NCBI GenBank assembly: GCA_012064385.1
Contig: QRDG01001747.1
Coordinates: forward strand, 318,335-382,334
DNA: 64,000 bases
From: Puccinellia tenuiflora
Lineage: Eukaryota; Streptophyta; Magnoliopsida; Poales; Poaceae
Direction: 5' to 3'
Both the position numbers and the translations under genes were made by a program. Shown piece after piece: positions 39,157-48,567 of the stretch (position 1 is its first letter; every line of letters begins with the position of its first letter). The notes below the pieces were generated by a model. It was not told the origin of the DNA and searched no databases. It was given only the letters and a program-made list of their open reading frames with translations.

Positions 39157-42035
39157 TCCTCCCCCCCTTGAAAAGGCGTCGACCTCGACGCGTCAAGGTC
39201 TTCTCCAGCATATGGCGTCAAATCAGCAACATTGAAAGTATTACTGACACCAAACTCAGTTGTAGGAAGATCTATCTTGTATGCATTATCATTTATCTTG
39301 GCAAGGACCTTGAAAGGACCATCACCCCGTGGCATCAACTTGGACTTGCGCTGAACAGGAAATCTGTCTTTACGAAAGTGCACCCAAACCATGTCGCCGG
39401 GCTGAAAGATCACCTCCTTTCTCTTCTTGTTGACACGAGCTGCATTGTACTTGCCTTTCTTCTCAATTGCCTCTTTAGTCTTCTCATGTATCTTCCTCAC
39501 AAAATCTGCACGCTTCGATGCCTCCATGTTGACTCTCTCATGTAATGGAAGCGGCAGCAAATCAAGTGGAGTAATGGGTTTGAAACCATACACCACTTCA
39601 AACGGACATAATTGTGTGGTAGAATGTACCGCCCTGTTATATGCAAACTCCACATGCGGCAAACAGTCTTCCCACTCACGCAAGTTCTTCTTGATCATGG
39701 CCCGCAGCAACGTTGATAGTGTGTTATTTACCACCTCCGTTTGGCCATCGGTGTGGGGATGACAAGTGGTACTGAACAGCAGCTTCGTTCCCAGCTTTCC
39801 CCAAAGTGTCGTCCAAAAATAACTCATGAACTTGACGTCTCGATCAGAAACAATCGTCTTGGGTACTCCATGTAAGCACACGATGTCCTTGAAAAACAGA
39901 TTAGCAATATGCGACGCATCGTCGCTTTTGTGGCAGGCAATAAAGTGTGACATCTTAGAAAAACGATCCACTACCACAAAAATAGAATCATGTCCTCTCC
40001 TGGCTCTAGGCAATCCTAAGACAAAATCCATGCTTATGTCCTCCCATGGAGTTGTAGGTGCAGGAAGAGGAGTATACAAACCATGAGGCTTCAACTTGGA
40101 CTTTGCCTTGTTGCAAGTAATGCAACGCTTAACAAACATGTCCACATCTCGCCTCATCCTTGGCCAATAAAAATGATCAGCCAACATCAGTAACGTCTTC
40201 TCACGTCCAAAGTGTCCCATCAAACCGCCACCATGAGATTCCTGCAACAACAGCAAACGCACGGACGATTCTGGCACACACAATTTGTTAGCTCTAAACA
40301 AGTATCCATCATGCATATGGTATTTTTCCCAAGCTTTCACAGCAGAACACTTAGCAAAAGGTATGGAAAACTCAGTATCATTAGCATATAAATCACGCAA
40401 ACTCTCTAAACCAGGAACTTGAACATCTAAATGCGTCAAAAGCATGCTTTTCCTAGATAGTGCATCAGCAACCACATTATCTTTGCCTTTCTTATACTTA
40501 ATAATGTATGGGAAGGATTCAATGAACTCAACCCATTTAGCATGACGTTTATTCAAGTTAGATTGGCACTTCAAATACTTTAAAGCTTCATGATCAGAAT
40601 GTATGATAAATTCTTTTGGCCACAAATAATGTTGCCAAACCTCAAGAACACGAACAAGTGCATACAATTCTTTATCATAAACAGGATAGTTCAATTGGGC
40701 ACCATTTAATTTCTCCGAAAAATATGCAATTGGTTTACCCTCTTGCATCAACACACCTCCTATTCCAATGCCACTAGCATCACATTCAATATCAAATTGC
40801 TTATTGAAATCAGGAAGCATAAGCAAAGGTGCAGAAATTAAACGACATTTCAGCTCATCAAAAGCAGCATCTTGGGCTGCGCCCCACACAAACTCAACAC
40901 CTTTTTTAGTTAAATCATTCAAAGGTGCAGCAATAGAACTGAAGTCTTTCACAAAACGTCTATAAAATCCAGCAAGACCAAGAAAGCTTCTTATTTGACT
41001 AATATTCATGGGAATAGGCCAATTTTTAATTGCTTCAATTTTAGATTCATCAACCTCTACTCCATGCTTAGAAACAACAAACCCCAGAAATATGACCTTA
41101 TCTTTGCAAAATGTGCATTTAGCAAGATTACCATACAGCTTATTATCACGCAACACTTGCAAAACTTGTCTAATATGATCAGTATGTTCAGATTCATTAC
41201 AGCTATAAATTAATATATCATCAAAATAGACTACCACAAATTTACCAATGAAATGCCTCAAAACATGATTCATCAATCTCATGAAAGTACTAGGTGCATT
41301 AGTTAAACCAAAAGGCATCACTAACCACTCATATAAACCGAATTTTGTTTTAAAGGCAGTTTTCCATTCATCTCCTTCTTTCATCCTAATTTGATGATAA
41401 CCACTACGCAAATCAATTTTAGAGAAAATAACAGCACCACTTAATTCGTCTAACATGTCATCCAAACGAGGAATAGGGTGTCTATAACGAATAGTGATCT
41501 TATTTATCGCTCTACAATCTATGCACATGCGCCAAGTACCATCTTTCTTAGGAACCAAAATGACAGGAACAGCACAAGGACTTAAGCTCACACGAATATA
41601 CCCTTTGTCAAGAAGCTCTTGAACTTGTCGCTGTATCTCCTTTGTCTCCTCCGGGTTGGTCCTATGGGGAGCTCGGTTTGGAAGTGTTGCTCCTGGAATC
41701 AAATCAATTTGATGCTCAATACCCCGCAATGGAGGCAAACCAGTGGGCACTTCCTCCGGAAAAACATCACCAAAATCCTGCAACACATTAGAAACACCAA
41801 TAGAGAGAGGGGTCATGTCGTTAGAAACAAGAATTTCCCCCTTGCACAGAAGCACAAGAGGTACTAGAGTGGGATCCTCACGAAACTCTCTCAAATCAGA
41901 TTTGGTGGCTAACATTACTATTTTGTCCTCTCCCTCACTTTTCTTTTTACCACTCAAATTTGGCTTGTGGCTCTCGCTCACCGAAGGTGGAGTCTCTCGC
42001 CTAGCTAATCTCTCATGCTCAGCCTCACGGTTAAC
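38562..42035 (-). CDS. pol: pol of element C: RT, RNase H, integrase and LTR-encoded tail
   Basis: From 41981 the frame has 1139 open codons; it also runs back to the stop at 42036. RT lies at residues about 110-310, with FSKIDLRSGYHQ (catalytic Asp about 190) and VVYFDDILIYS (YFDD about 252-255). RNase H lies at 395-510 (ECDASGIG, YDKELYALV, HSDHEALKYL). The integrase HHCC is at 580-625, and the core has Asp 652 (MDFVLGLP), Asp 713 (VSDRDVKF) and Glu 749 (DGQTEVVN). GPF module near 885. At residue about 943 (GGED-DEDIP) the frame crosses the polypurine tract into the LTR. It goes on through GPMTRARAK, QQVNSLL, NENFILPKS and then the CCGG repeats (Pro/Gly/Arg). All catalytic residues are present. 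Confidence 0.92.
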   Translation of the reverse strand, partial: VNREAEHERLARRETPPSVSESHKPNLSGKKKSEGEDKIVMLATKSDLREFREDPTLVPLVLLCKGEILVSNDMTPLSIGVSNVLQDFGDVFPEEVPTGLPPLRGIEHQIDLIPGATLPNRAPHRTNPEETKEIQRQVQELLDKGYIRVSLSPCAVPVILVPKKDGTWRMCIDCRAINKITIRYRHPIPRLDDMLDELSGAVIFSKIDLRSGYHQIRMKEGDEWKTAFKTKFGLYEWLVMPFGLTNAPSTFMRLMNHVLRHFIGKFVVVYFDDILIYSCNESEHTDHIRQVLQVLRDNKLYGNLAKCTFCKDKVIFLGFVVSKHGVEVDESKIEAIKNWPIPMNISQIRSFLGLAGFYRRFVKDFSSIAAPLNDLTKKGVEFVWGAAQDAAFDELKCRLISAPLLMLPDFNKQFDIECDASGIGIGGVLMQEGKPIAYFSEKLNGAQLNYPVYDKELYALVRVLEVWQHYLWPKEFIIHSDHEALKYLKCQSNLNKRHAKWVEFIESFPYIIKYKKGKDNVVADALSRKSMLLTHLDVQVPGLESLRDLYANDTEFSIPFAKCSAVKAWEKYHMHDGYLFRANKLCVPESSVRLLLLQESHGGGLMGHFGREKTLLMLADHFYWPRMRRDVDMFVKRCITCNKAKSKLKPHGLYTPLPAPTTPWEDISMDFVLGLPRARRGHDSIFVVVDRFSKMSHFIACHKSDDASHIANLFFKDIVCLHGVPKTIVSDRDVKFMSYFWTTLWGKLGTKLLFSTTCHPHTDGQTEVVNNTLSTLLRAMIKKNLREWEDCLPHVEFAYNRAVHSTTQLCPFEVVYGFKPITPLDLLPLPLHERVNMEASKRADFVRKIHEKTKEAIEKKGKYNAARVNKKRKEVIFQPGDMVWVHFRKDRFPVQRKSKLMPRGDGPFKVLAKINDNAYKIDLPTTEFGVSNTFNVADLTPYAGEDLDASRSTPFQGGEDDEDIPSPLPFSSIDEVAAQDKPNEVRIRPMTRARAKLLGQQVNSLLIEYDVCDNENFILPKSMHLCMIRVVDNTTIGGGPEEQQESEHNDTYGAREEREECAKKEEEEAQAARPGRPGTRSPRPTRRRKACLSPVYAGQVPEASGLRPAPSPASDRFRSGMYPSRPASARPGRLGCAMQILARPCPGLSPTWTRPAR
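39157..39169 (-). other. polypurine tract of element C, inside pol
   Basis: Minus strand AAGGGGGGGAGGA directly before the 3' LTR; identical in elements A and 28641-31601. Confidence 0.88.
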
Positions 42036-42347
42036 TTACACTTTTTGGCGAGATTCATTTACTATCTCTTGAGGTGTCATAGGCCGCAACATCACCTCCT
42101 TGCCATGCCAATTGAGCTGATAGGTATTTGATCTCCCATTGTGCCGCACATCTCTATCAAACTGCCAAGGACGTCCCAACAACAAGTGACAAACGGTCAT
42201 GGGAACCACGTCAAACTCCACGGTGTCCTTGTAAGGGCCAATCTGAAATTCAACTTGCACCATGTGATTAACCTTCATATCCCCACTTTCACTCAACCAC
42301 TGAATAAAATATGGATGGGGATGCGGCAAATATTTCAGATTTAGTTT
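42036..42347 (-). pseudogene. pro: protease region of element C
   Basis: It continues the gag frame after TGA at 42348-42350, reading KLNLKYLPHPHPYFIQWLSE and LLGRPWQFDRDVRHNGRSN, to TAA at 42036-42038. The active site region IDCGSC lies just before the first stop (about 42383-42400); A and the short element have DGGS, so here the second residue is Cys, a likely damaging change. Both stops fit C-to-T changes (CGA to TGA, CAA to TAA). Confidence 0.75.
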
Positions 42348-43940
42348 TCAACAGAGCTCTTTGCTAGCTAAATTGCGGCAGCTGCCACAATCAATGATCA
42401 CCTTGCACGAACGTCCATTGCCAATCGCAGCCCTTGTTTGAAACAAATTGCATCGCTGCTCCGAAGAACTAGGGGCCACCCTCAGCACCTTGGGCGTGCA
42501 CATAATAGATGGTAGACGCAAAGCATCCGCATAATACAACTCATCTTCATTGTCCTCCTCAAAGTCAGCATTAGGATCCACCTCATCACCACTCTCATAC
42601 TCACCAGTCTCCTCATTCATCAACATGACCTTCTTGTTTGGACACTCACGCTTGAAGTGACCCTTGCCTCCACACATATGACAATTCATATCACGTGTAC
42701 GAGCTATAGAATTGGAAGAGCCAGTAGCACTTACAGCAGGTTGTGGTGATTGCTTGGCATTAGGGGCAACCGAAACTGACTTTGAAGGAGCAGCACCACA
42801 GAAACTAGGAACGGGACTAGGCGACACCACACTAGGTGTTGCTCGTGATGAAACACTACCGCGCGCATAGGACGAATGAGGCACATATTTGGCATCTTCG
42901 GCCAACTGTAACTCAGCTTCACGTGCTTGATGCAACAAATCTTGTACATCACCATATTGATGATGACGCACAATTCTCTTGATATTAAAGCTCAAACCTG
43001 AAAGGAAACGCTGCATAGTTTGTTCAGGTTCTTCTCGCACCTTAGCACGCTGCATGATCAACCCCATCTGCTTATAGTACTCATCAACAGACTTGGTACC
43101 TTGCTTCAAATTCTGCAATTTATCATACAAAGAACAGATGTAATTGCGAGGAACAAAACAATGACGCATTCCCGCCTTCATCTCTCGCCAAGACAAAATA
43201 GGTACATCATTTGCTTCACGCCTAGCACTCACAAGACCGTCCCACCATAGCAAGGCATAACCATCGAACTCAGAAGATGCAAGCTTGATCTTTCTATCTT
43301 CAGTGTAGTCATGCAAACACCATAATTGCCCCATCTTCAACTCCCAGTTAATATATTCTTCCACATCAACGGAACCTTCAAATTTGGGAATACTGAATTT
43401 GGGCTTACCAACGCTATCATCATCACGGTTGGCTGCATGACCAAAATTGTCGCCAAGCATACGGCGCGCACGAAGAGGTGCAAATCCACGACTAGGAGGT
43501 ACATCACCACCTCGGCCACCTCCACGTCCACCATTAGCATGTGGTTGTGGTTGTTGTTGTTGGTGCCATTGCAACCTCTCACGACGAGCAGTAGCTTGCT
43601 CCTCATCCTCCTCAGCATCAAAATCAACACCGTGATCACCATGAACACTTGCGTCATCAACAGGTGGTTCATTTCATTGCGTCAACACTCGCACGGCACG
43701 GTTCAATGTACCAATAGAATTCTGAATCGCTGCCAAACTAGATGCAGACTCAGTTGCCGTTTGAAGCACATTGTCAACCTTAATATTCGTGGCGGTCAAA
43801 TATGCTTGTAGCCTGTCACATTGAGTGCTGAACTGACGTGTCAGGTGATCTCGAAGAGCTTCATATTCGGCCCAACAAACAGGAGCGTTGCCATCCTTCT
43901 TTTGCCTCACAACACCATCGTCCTCATCTCCTGAAGACAT
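42348..43940 (-). pseudogene. gag: gag of element C
   Basis: ATG at 43940 (minus), MSSGDEDDGVVRQKKDG. A TGA at 43674-43676 follows RVLTQ, where element B has Arg (CGA). After it come an acidic stretch, the Q/H-rich QWHQQQQPQPH, a Gly/Arg-rich stretch, the capsid domain (GYALLWWDGL, MRHCFVPRNYICSLYDKLQN, FLSGLSFNIKRIVRHHQYGD), an S/P/A-rich linker, an intact zinc knuckle CHMCGGKGHFKREC and an acidic tail up to QRCNLFQT. It ends at TGA 42348-42350. The single early stop separates the first 88 residues from the rest. Confidence 0.85.
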
Positions 43941-44994
43941 GATTAGTGCACACAAGGGTATATAGAAATATGTATGTGGAAAACTCTCAACTCACTCAAA
44001 CCAAAAGAAATTGTGTATCTTACCGTTCCAAAGTGAATAGTATAACTTACCACTTGTACGGACAGAACGTGCACGGATGGGGTGAAGCGAATATTATGGG
44101 TCTCAAAGTGTTACACAACAAAACCAGGTTATTTTTGTGGAGCTTGGTAGGGATACCTAACTACACCAAAAGACAAACGCTAGTGCTGGTCGGATAACAC
44201 AAAGAAAACGCACACGGTGGGGATGAACGGGGCCAAGTGACTATGAACAAGGGGGTCACAAAGCACTAGAAAGACACTAGCAAGTAGCTCAGATCAACAG
44301 GCACACGATTGCTCAAGTACTAGCAGTGTCACAAATGATACAGAAACTTGCACTTTTATCTCTCTTTGTTTTAATACTATCTCCTTTTTTTTGACTATTT
44401 ATGACCAACAACTTGAAAAACAACAAGACACACGTCCAAGAGCAGCCTGTGAGCACAAAATGTAGCTAGTATTATATGGGTAAGCTCCTAACACTTGCTG
44501 TAGAAAGGCTGTGTCTAAGTTTTTCACCAAAAAGTTCGGTTTTTGCCGACACTGGAACTTCAAAGGCCAAAAACTCGATGTTCCCGGATGAATTTGGGGA
44601 TTCCGAGACCGCCAAAAAGGCGTAAACAGGCAAAGCCAGTTTGGTTGGATAGAACTTTTCGATACGAGCGATTTGAGTGGTCGCACGTCGAAAACGGAGT
44701 TCGTATGGAAAAGGTATGGCCGTTTTACTAAAACTGTGAAAATCGGTGTCGCGGTAGAGAAAAACGACCGAAACCGTGCCGCGGCAGGACGCACGGCAGG
44801 ATTCCGATTGCAAATCGACTCGGCAACGAAAAAAGATACGCAAAAGTAAAATGAACAGCAACTAGAACTTGACCTAATGATGTAATCTAAGGCTATGGCG
44901 AAAACTAACCCTAATATTTTTGGCTTTTTCGGGATAGGACGAAAAACAGTAAAACTACGGGGATTTGTGGATGCTCACCGAGTAAACGCTGGAA
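43941..44994 (-). other. 5' leader of element C
   Basis: Non-coding, collinear with 8993-9977 of element B. No frame is conserved between the two. Confidence 0.7.
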
Positions 44995-45005
44995 ATCTGA
45001 TACCA
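44995..45005 (-). other. primer binding site of element C
   Basis: Minus strand TGGTATCAGAT, three bases from the 5' LTR; initiator tRNA-Met type. Confidence 0.82.
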
Positions 45006-45008
45006 AGA

Positions 45009-46092
45009 TGATAAGGAGTGGCCCGAGCTTCTCAGCGAGCGGTGGTAGATGGATGACGATGGTAGATAACTTGCGAGATTCCGACGAACTCTCCGGCTGC
45101 TCCCCTGTTGCCAATACAACAGCTCTTCAACCCAATGGATATTCGCGACGCCTCACACCAATGCAACGTAGCCGCCGGCCATGAAGCTGTTTCTGCGATC
45201 TACTAATTCCCAATGGAACAACAGATCACAATCAAACTTTGGTAGCAATAACCTCCAGATCGAAACAAAGTGGAGGGGTTGTATTCCTGATCGCAACAAA
45301 GAGGAACACGGCGAAAGATGAATGCTTGTAGCAATCCAATCTAGGGTTCTAAGCAAAAACGTGGTCTAACCCCTTTCTAGTAGCCGGCCCTAGCTATATA
45401 TAGGGGGCCAACCGACCTAACACAAAAACCTAACTTGGTTCGTACTCAAACGGGTACAAACCGACCCAAAAGTGGGTTCGGCCGAAATCTGGCGCGCAGG
45501 CCGGGGCAAGGCCGGGCCAGGATTTGCATGGCACAGTCTAGCCGGCCTGGTCGGGCTGAGGCTGGGCTGAGGCCGGCCGGCTCGGGTACATGCCCGGCCT
45601 AAACCTATTTGAGGTCGGGCTTGGGGCCGGGCGGAGGCCGGACGCTTCGGGCTCCTGGCCGGCCTAGACCGGGCTTAGGCCGGCCTTCCTGCGCCTCGTA
45701 GGCCGGGGGCTTCGGGTGCCTGGCCGGCCTGGCCGGGCTGAGGCCGGCCTTAGGCCGGGCTGCCTATGCTTCTTCTTCTTCCTTCTTTGCGTGTTCCTCC
45801 TGCTCCTCCCTCGCGCCATAGGTGTCGTTGCTCCGATTCTTGCTGCTCCTCTGGTCCTCCTCCACTGCTTGTGTTATCAACAACCCTAACCATACACAAA
45901 TGCATAGACTTAGGCAGTATAAAGTTCTCATTATCACAAACATCATATTCAATTAAGAGTGAGTTCACCTGTTGTCCAAGTAGCTTGGCACGAGCTCTTG
46001 TCATCGGTCCAATCCTCACTTCATTGGGCTTGTCTTGAGCAGCAACCTCATCGATAGAAGAGAATGGTAAAGGGCTAGGGATGTCCTCATCA
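45009..46092 (-). repeat. 5' LTR of element C (1084 bp)
   Basis: Minus strand TGATGAGGACATCCC (46092) to ...CCACTCCTTATCA (45009). The orphan pol tail (46019 down to about 45750), minisatellite (about 45490-45765) and TATA stretch (45393-45403) are as in the 3' copy, with small length differences in the repeats. Confidence 0.9.
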
Positions 46093-46137
46093 ATTTCTCT
46101 AATTTCTGGTAGCCTGTCATGTACTTTTAATATATAA

Positions 46138-46296
46138 TTACTTTAACATTTATGGCAGTAGATTATTTCTAAAATCCACTGGCTGCATCCTCTGGTTAGT
46201 TGAATTGATGGCTAGATGTTACTGATATTTGCGGGATTTTTTTAGACTATTTCTCTAATTTCTGGTAGCCCATCATGTACTTTTAATATATAATAG
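46138..46296. repeat. second copy of a tandem duplication of about 156 bp
   Basis: The first copy is 37967-38081 plus 46098-46137, split by element C. Both have 'atcctctggttagttgaatt', 'gatggctagatgtt' and 'taatttctggtagcc', with about a dozen differences. Confidence 0.8.
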
Positions 46297-46549
46297 ATAA
46301 TATATAATAGATTTCGATGATGCAATCCTCATTTCAGATAAATTTTGTGGATGCATTTGTCTTATTAGATGATGAATTTTGCTATTTAGGTATTTTCGAT
46401 GACACGATTTGTGTTGTGTAAGTGATTTTGGTAATGCCTTGTTCGGTTTTGATGATCCCCTGTGCTCTTGCAATAATTTTAGCGACGCATTGCTGTTTCA
46501 TAATTTTGATAATCCATTTAGCTATTTATGTAATCCTACTAGGTTCAGT

Positions 46550-47472
46550 GGACGCATCAACAAACTGCCAGAGGATGTAGCCACTCAGATTCTTGTCAGG
46601 CTTCCTCTGAACCCAAGCTGCGTACTGATAGTATCAGCCATCCGTAAGAGCTGGATGGTATATATGGGAAGCTACGCATTCATAAAGTTAACCCTGTCAC
46701 ACAATGGAGGAACCCCGTTGCTAGGATTCTTCACCAACAGCAGGGAAGGCAAACGATTCATCACAAAACTTGATCTTGACCCAGCCATCTTGGCAAAGTT
46801 GGCAGTCCCGGGTATGATGACAACTACACAATGAGTATATGTCCAAGCATGCCGCAATGGTAGGTACTAATAGATAGTTGCAGGGGGATATCTGTCTGGG
46901 ATCCAGTCAGGCACATTGAAATAGACATAGACAATACATAGTCGATTTTCAGTCGGATAAGTATAGCAATGCCACAATTCGTTGTTCAAGAAACCATGAT
47001 GGATTTTGTACACATAGGTGTCACCCAACCAAATTCTGTTGTTTGGATATCGACGGGACACCCTTACCAAGCTAAGGTAAAGAGGTAGTCATCAAAATTA
47101 GGAGAATGGGAGAGTTGGACCTCATCTACTATAAGGATCGCGGAGGCTGACAACAGGCCGGCAACTGTCATCAAGAAAATTGTGTACTGGACAACGAAGT
47201 CCAACTGTATCATTGCATTTGACAACTTCTCAAAGGATTTGAATTATGTTGAGTGTCCTCAGCAGACACATGAAATATACAGGCGCAATGTTCACATCAT
47301 TAAGTGGCATAATGGAGGTGTTAGCCTTGTGGTCGTCATTGGATTCACCCTACAAACATGGTGCAATGCAAGATCTTCAATAGGCGGTCATGCATGGTTG
47401 CCTAATAGAAATGTTGATTTGGCTACTCTCCTTGCCCTAGACACATCATTTCCATATTACTGGATGCAGTAA
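46550..47472 (+). pseudogene. F-box protein pseudogene (F-box plus associated domain)
   Basis: From about 46550, after a splice-acceptor-like CTACTAGGTTCAG, the frame reads GRINKLPEDVATQILVRLP (F-box start), IRKSWMVYMGSYAFIKLTL and GGTPLLGFFTNSREGKRF, then TGA at 46832-46834. A second piece in another frame near 46886 reads GISVWDPVRHIEIDIDN. A third, from about 47110, reads GEWESWTSSTIRIAEADNRP, IVYWTTKSNCIIAFDNFSKD and RSSIGGHAWLPNRNVDLATL, to TAA at 47470-47472. The order F-box, VWDP, YW...FD is that of grass F-box proteins, substrate adaptors of SCF ubiquitin ligases. At least two frame changes and two stops show it is dead. Confidence 0.7.
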
Positions 47473-47880
47473 AAATACTCTACACATTTGAGGACAGAGA
47501 TATCAAGCCTTCTCCATCCCTCCTTCCGGTGCACCACGAGAAGGGACAGCAGGCCTCCGGAACACCGCCTCTTGCGATCCTGTACAGGAGAGGGGCGATC
47601 AGGTTTTTGGGGAGAGCAATTGCTCGACTGCTGATGATGACTACTTCCCAAACGACGACTTCTTCCCGACTTCGGCAACCTCTTCACCGATGACATGGGC
47701 GACAATACCGCAGCCGGTTCCGCTGCTGCTGCACCGTACGTGTACCTCTCATCTCTCCATAGTATCTTGCTAGAATTTCTATGTCTAGTATTTGCTAAAG
47801 ATTGGATTTGTTCATCTGCGATATTAGTTGTATGCATGGCTAGTTTACTTGCTTCTACTTCTGACATTATTTACATGATG
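47473..47880. other. unassigned region after the F-box pseudogene
   Basis: Contains coding-like words in shifting frames (DDDYFPNDDFFP, NLFTDDMGDNTAAGSAAAAP) and a possible splice donor CCGTACGTG near 47736. I do not recognise a family. Confidence 0.35.
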
Positions 47881-48567
47881 CTTATTCGGACTAAATCATA
47901 TGCTAAATTGCTAATACATTCAACAATCCAAAAACCTGATTATAGGCAATTTCCTGCACCTACTTTTCTTGCGTCGACACAGCAAAACCCTTTCATGCGT
48001 GTGGATTATAAGAGGTGGCGCACGAGAGCAGTGCTATGGTTTCAATCCATGCAGTGCTATGCGGCCACCAAGGGTAAGCCTGAGGTCGATCTTGATCCTG
48101 CTCAACTCGAAGTGTTTGAGATGATCGACACTATGTTTATAAGTGCCCTTCTCAGTATTGTTGATGATTCCATTGTGGATCCCTATATGTCGTTTGACAA
48201 CGGCAAGGACATGTGGGCTGCGCTCGAGGCCAAGTTTGGGGCCTCGGACACTGGTAGTGAGTTGTACGTCATGGAGCAATTCTATGACTACAAGATGACT
48301 GATGAGCATTCTGTTGTTCAATAGGCTCATGCCATACAGTCGCTCGCTAAGGAACTTGAGCACTTTAAGTGTATGTTATTGGACAAATTTGTGGCCGGAG
48401 GCATCATTGTCAAGCTTCCATCTTCGTGGGACAGCTTTGCTACTTCTCTGAAACACAAGAGTTAGGAGTTTTCCATTTAGGACATCATCGGATCTCTTGA
48501 TGTGGAAGAGAAGGCGAGAGCAAAGGATACACGTGCTCGGGTTGCTAAGGTAGGTTCTAGTGCCCAC
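47881..48567 (+). pseudogene. gag: Ty1/copia gag fragment (UBN2 type)
   Basis: Frame: FLASTQQNPFMRVDYKRWRT, RAVLWFQSMQCYAATKGKP, DLDPAQLEVFEMIDTMFISA, DMWAALEAKFGASDTGSELY. After a TAG at 48322-48324 it goes on HAIQSLAKELEHFKCMLLDK and KLPSSWDSFATSLKHKS, with two more TAG stops, and ends EEKARAKDTRARVAKVGS at the LARD junction. YKRW near the start and AW/WAAL..F in the middle are the UBN2 gag pattern. There is no zinc knuckle, because the LARD-like LTR begins at 48568. Confidence 0.7.

Larger units (their letters stand above)
38077..46097 (-). mobile_element. complete CRM-like Ty3/gypsy element C, TSD ATTTC
   Basis: The element spans 38082-46092 (8.0 kb), with ATTTC on both sides (38077-38081 and 46093-46097). 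On the minus strand: 5' LTR 45009-46092, primer site, leader, gag 43940 down to 42348, protease region 42347-42036, pol 42035-38562, polypurine tract 39157-39169, 3' LTR 38082-39156. Three nonsense codons in gag-protease, all explicable as C-to-T changes; pol is open for 1139 codons. Confidence 0.93.

Noticed and set aside
47695..48324. 209-codon ORF as a host gene
   Set aside because: Its second half is a copia UBN2 gag with further stops downstream; the first half is unassigned.
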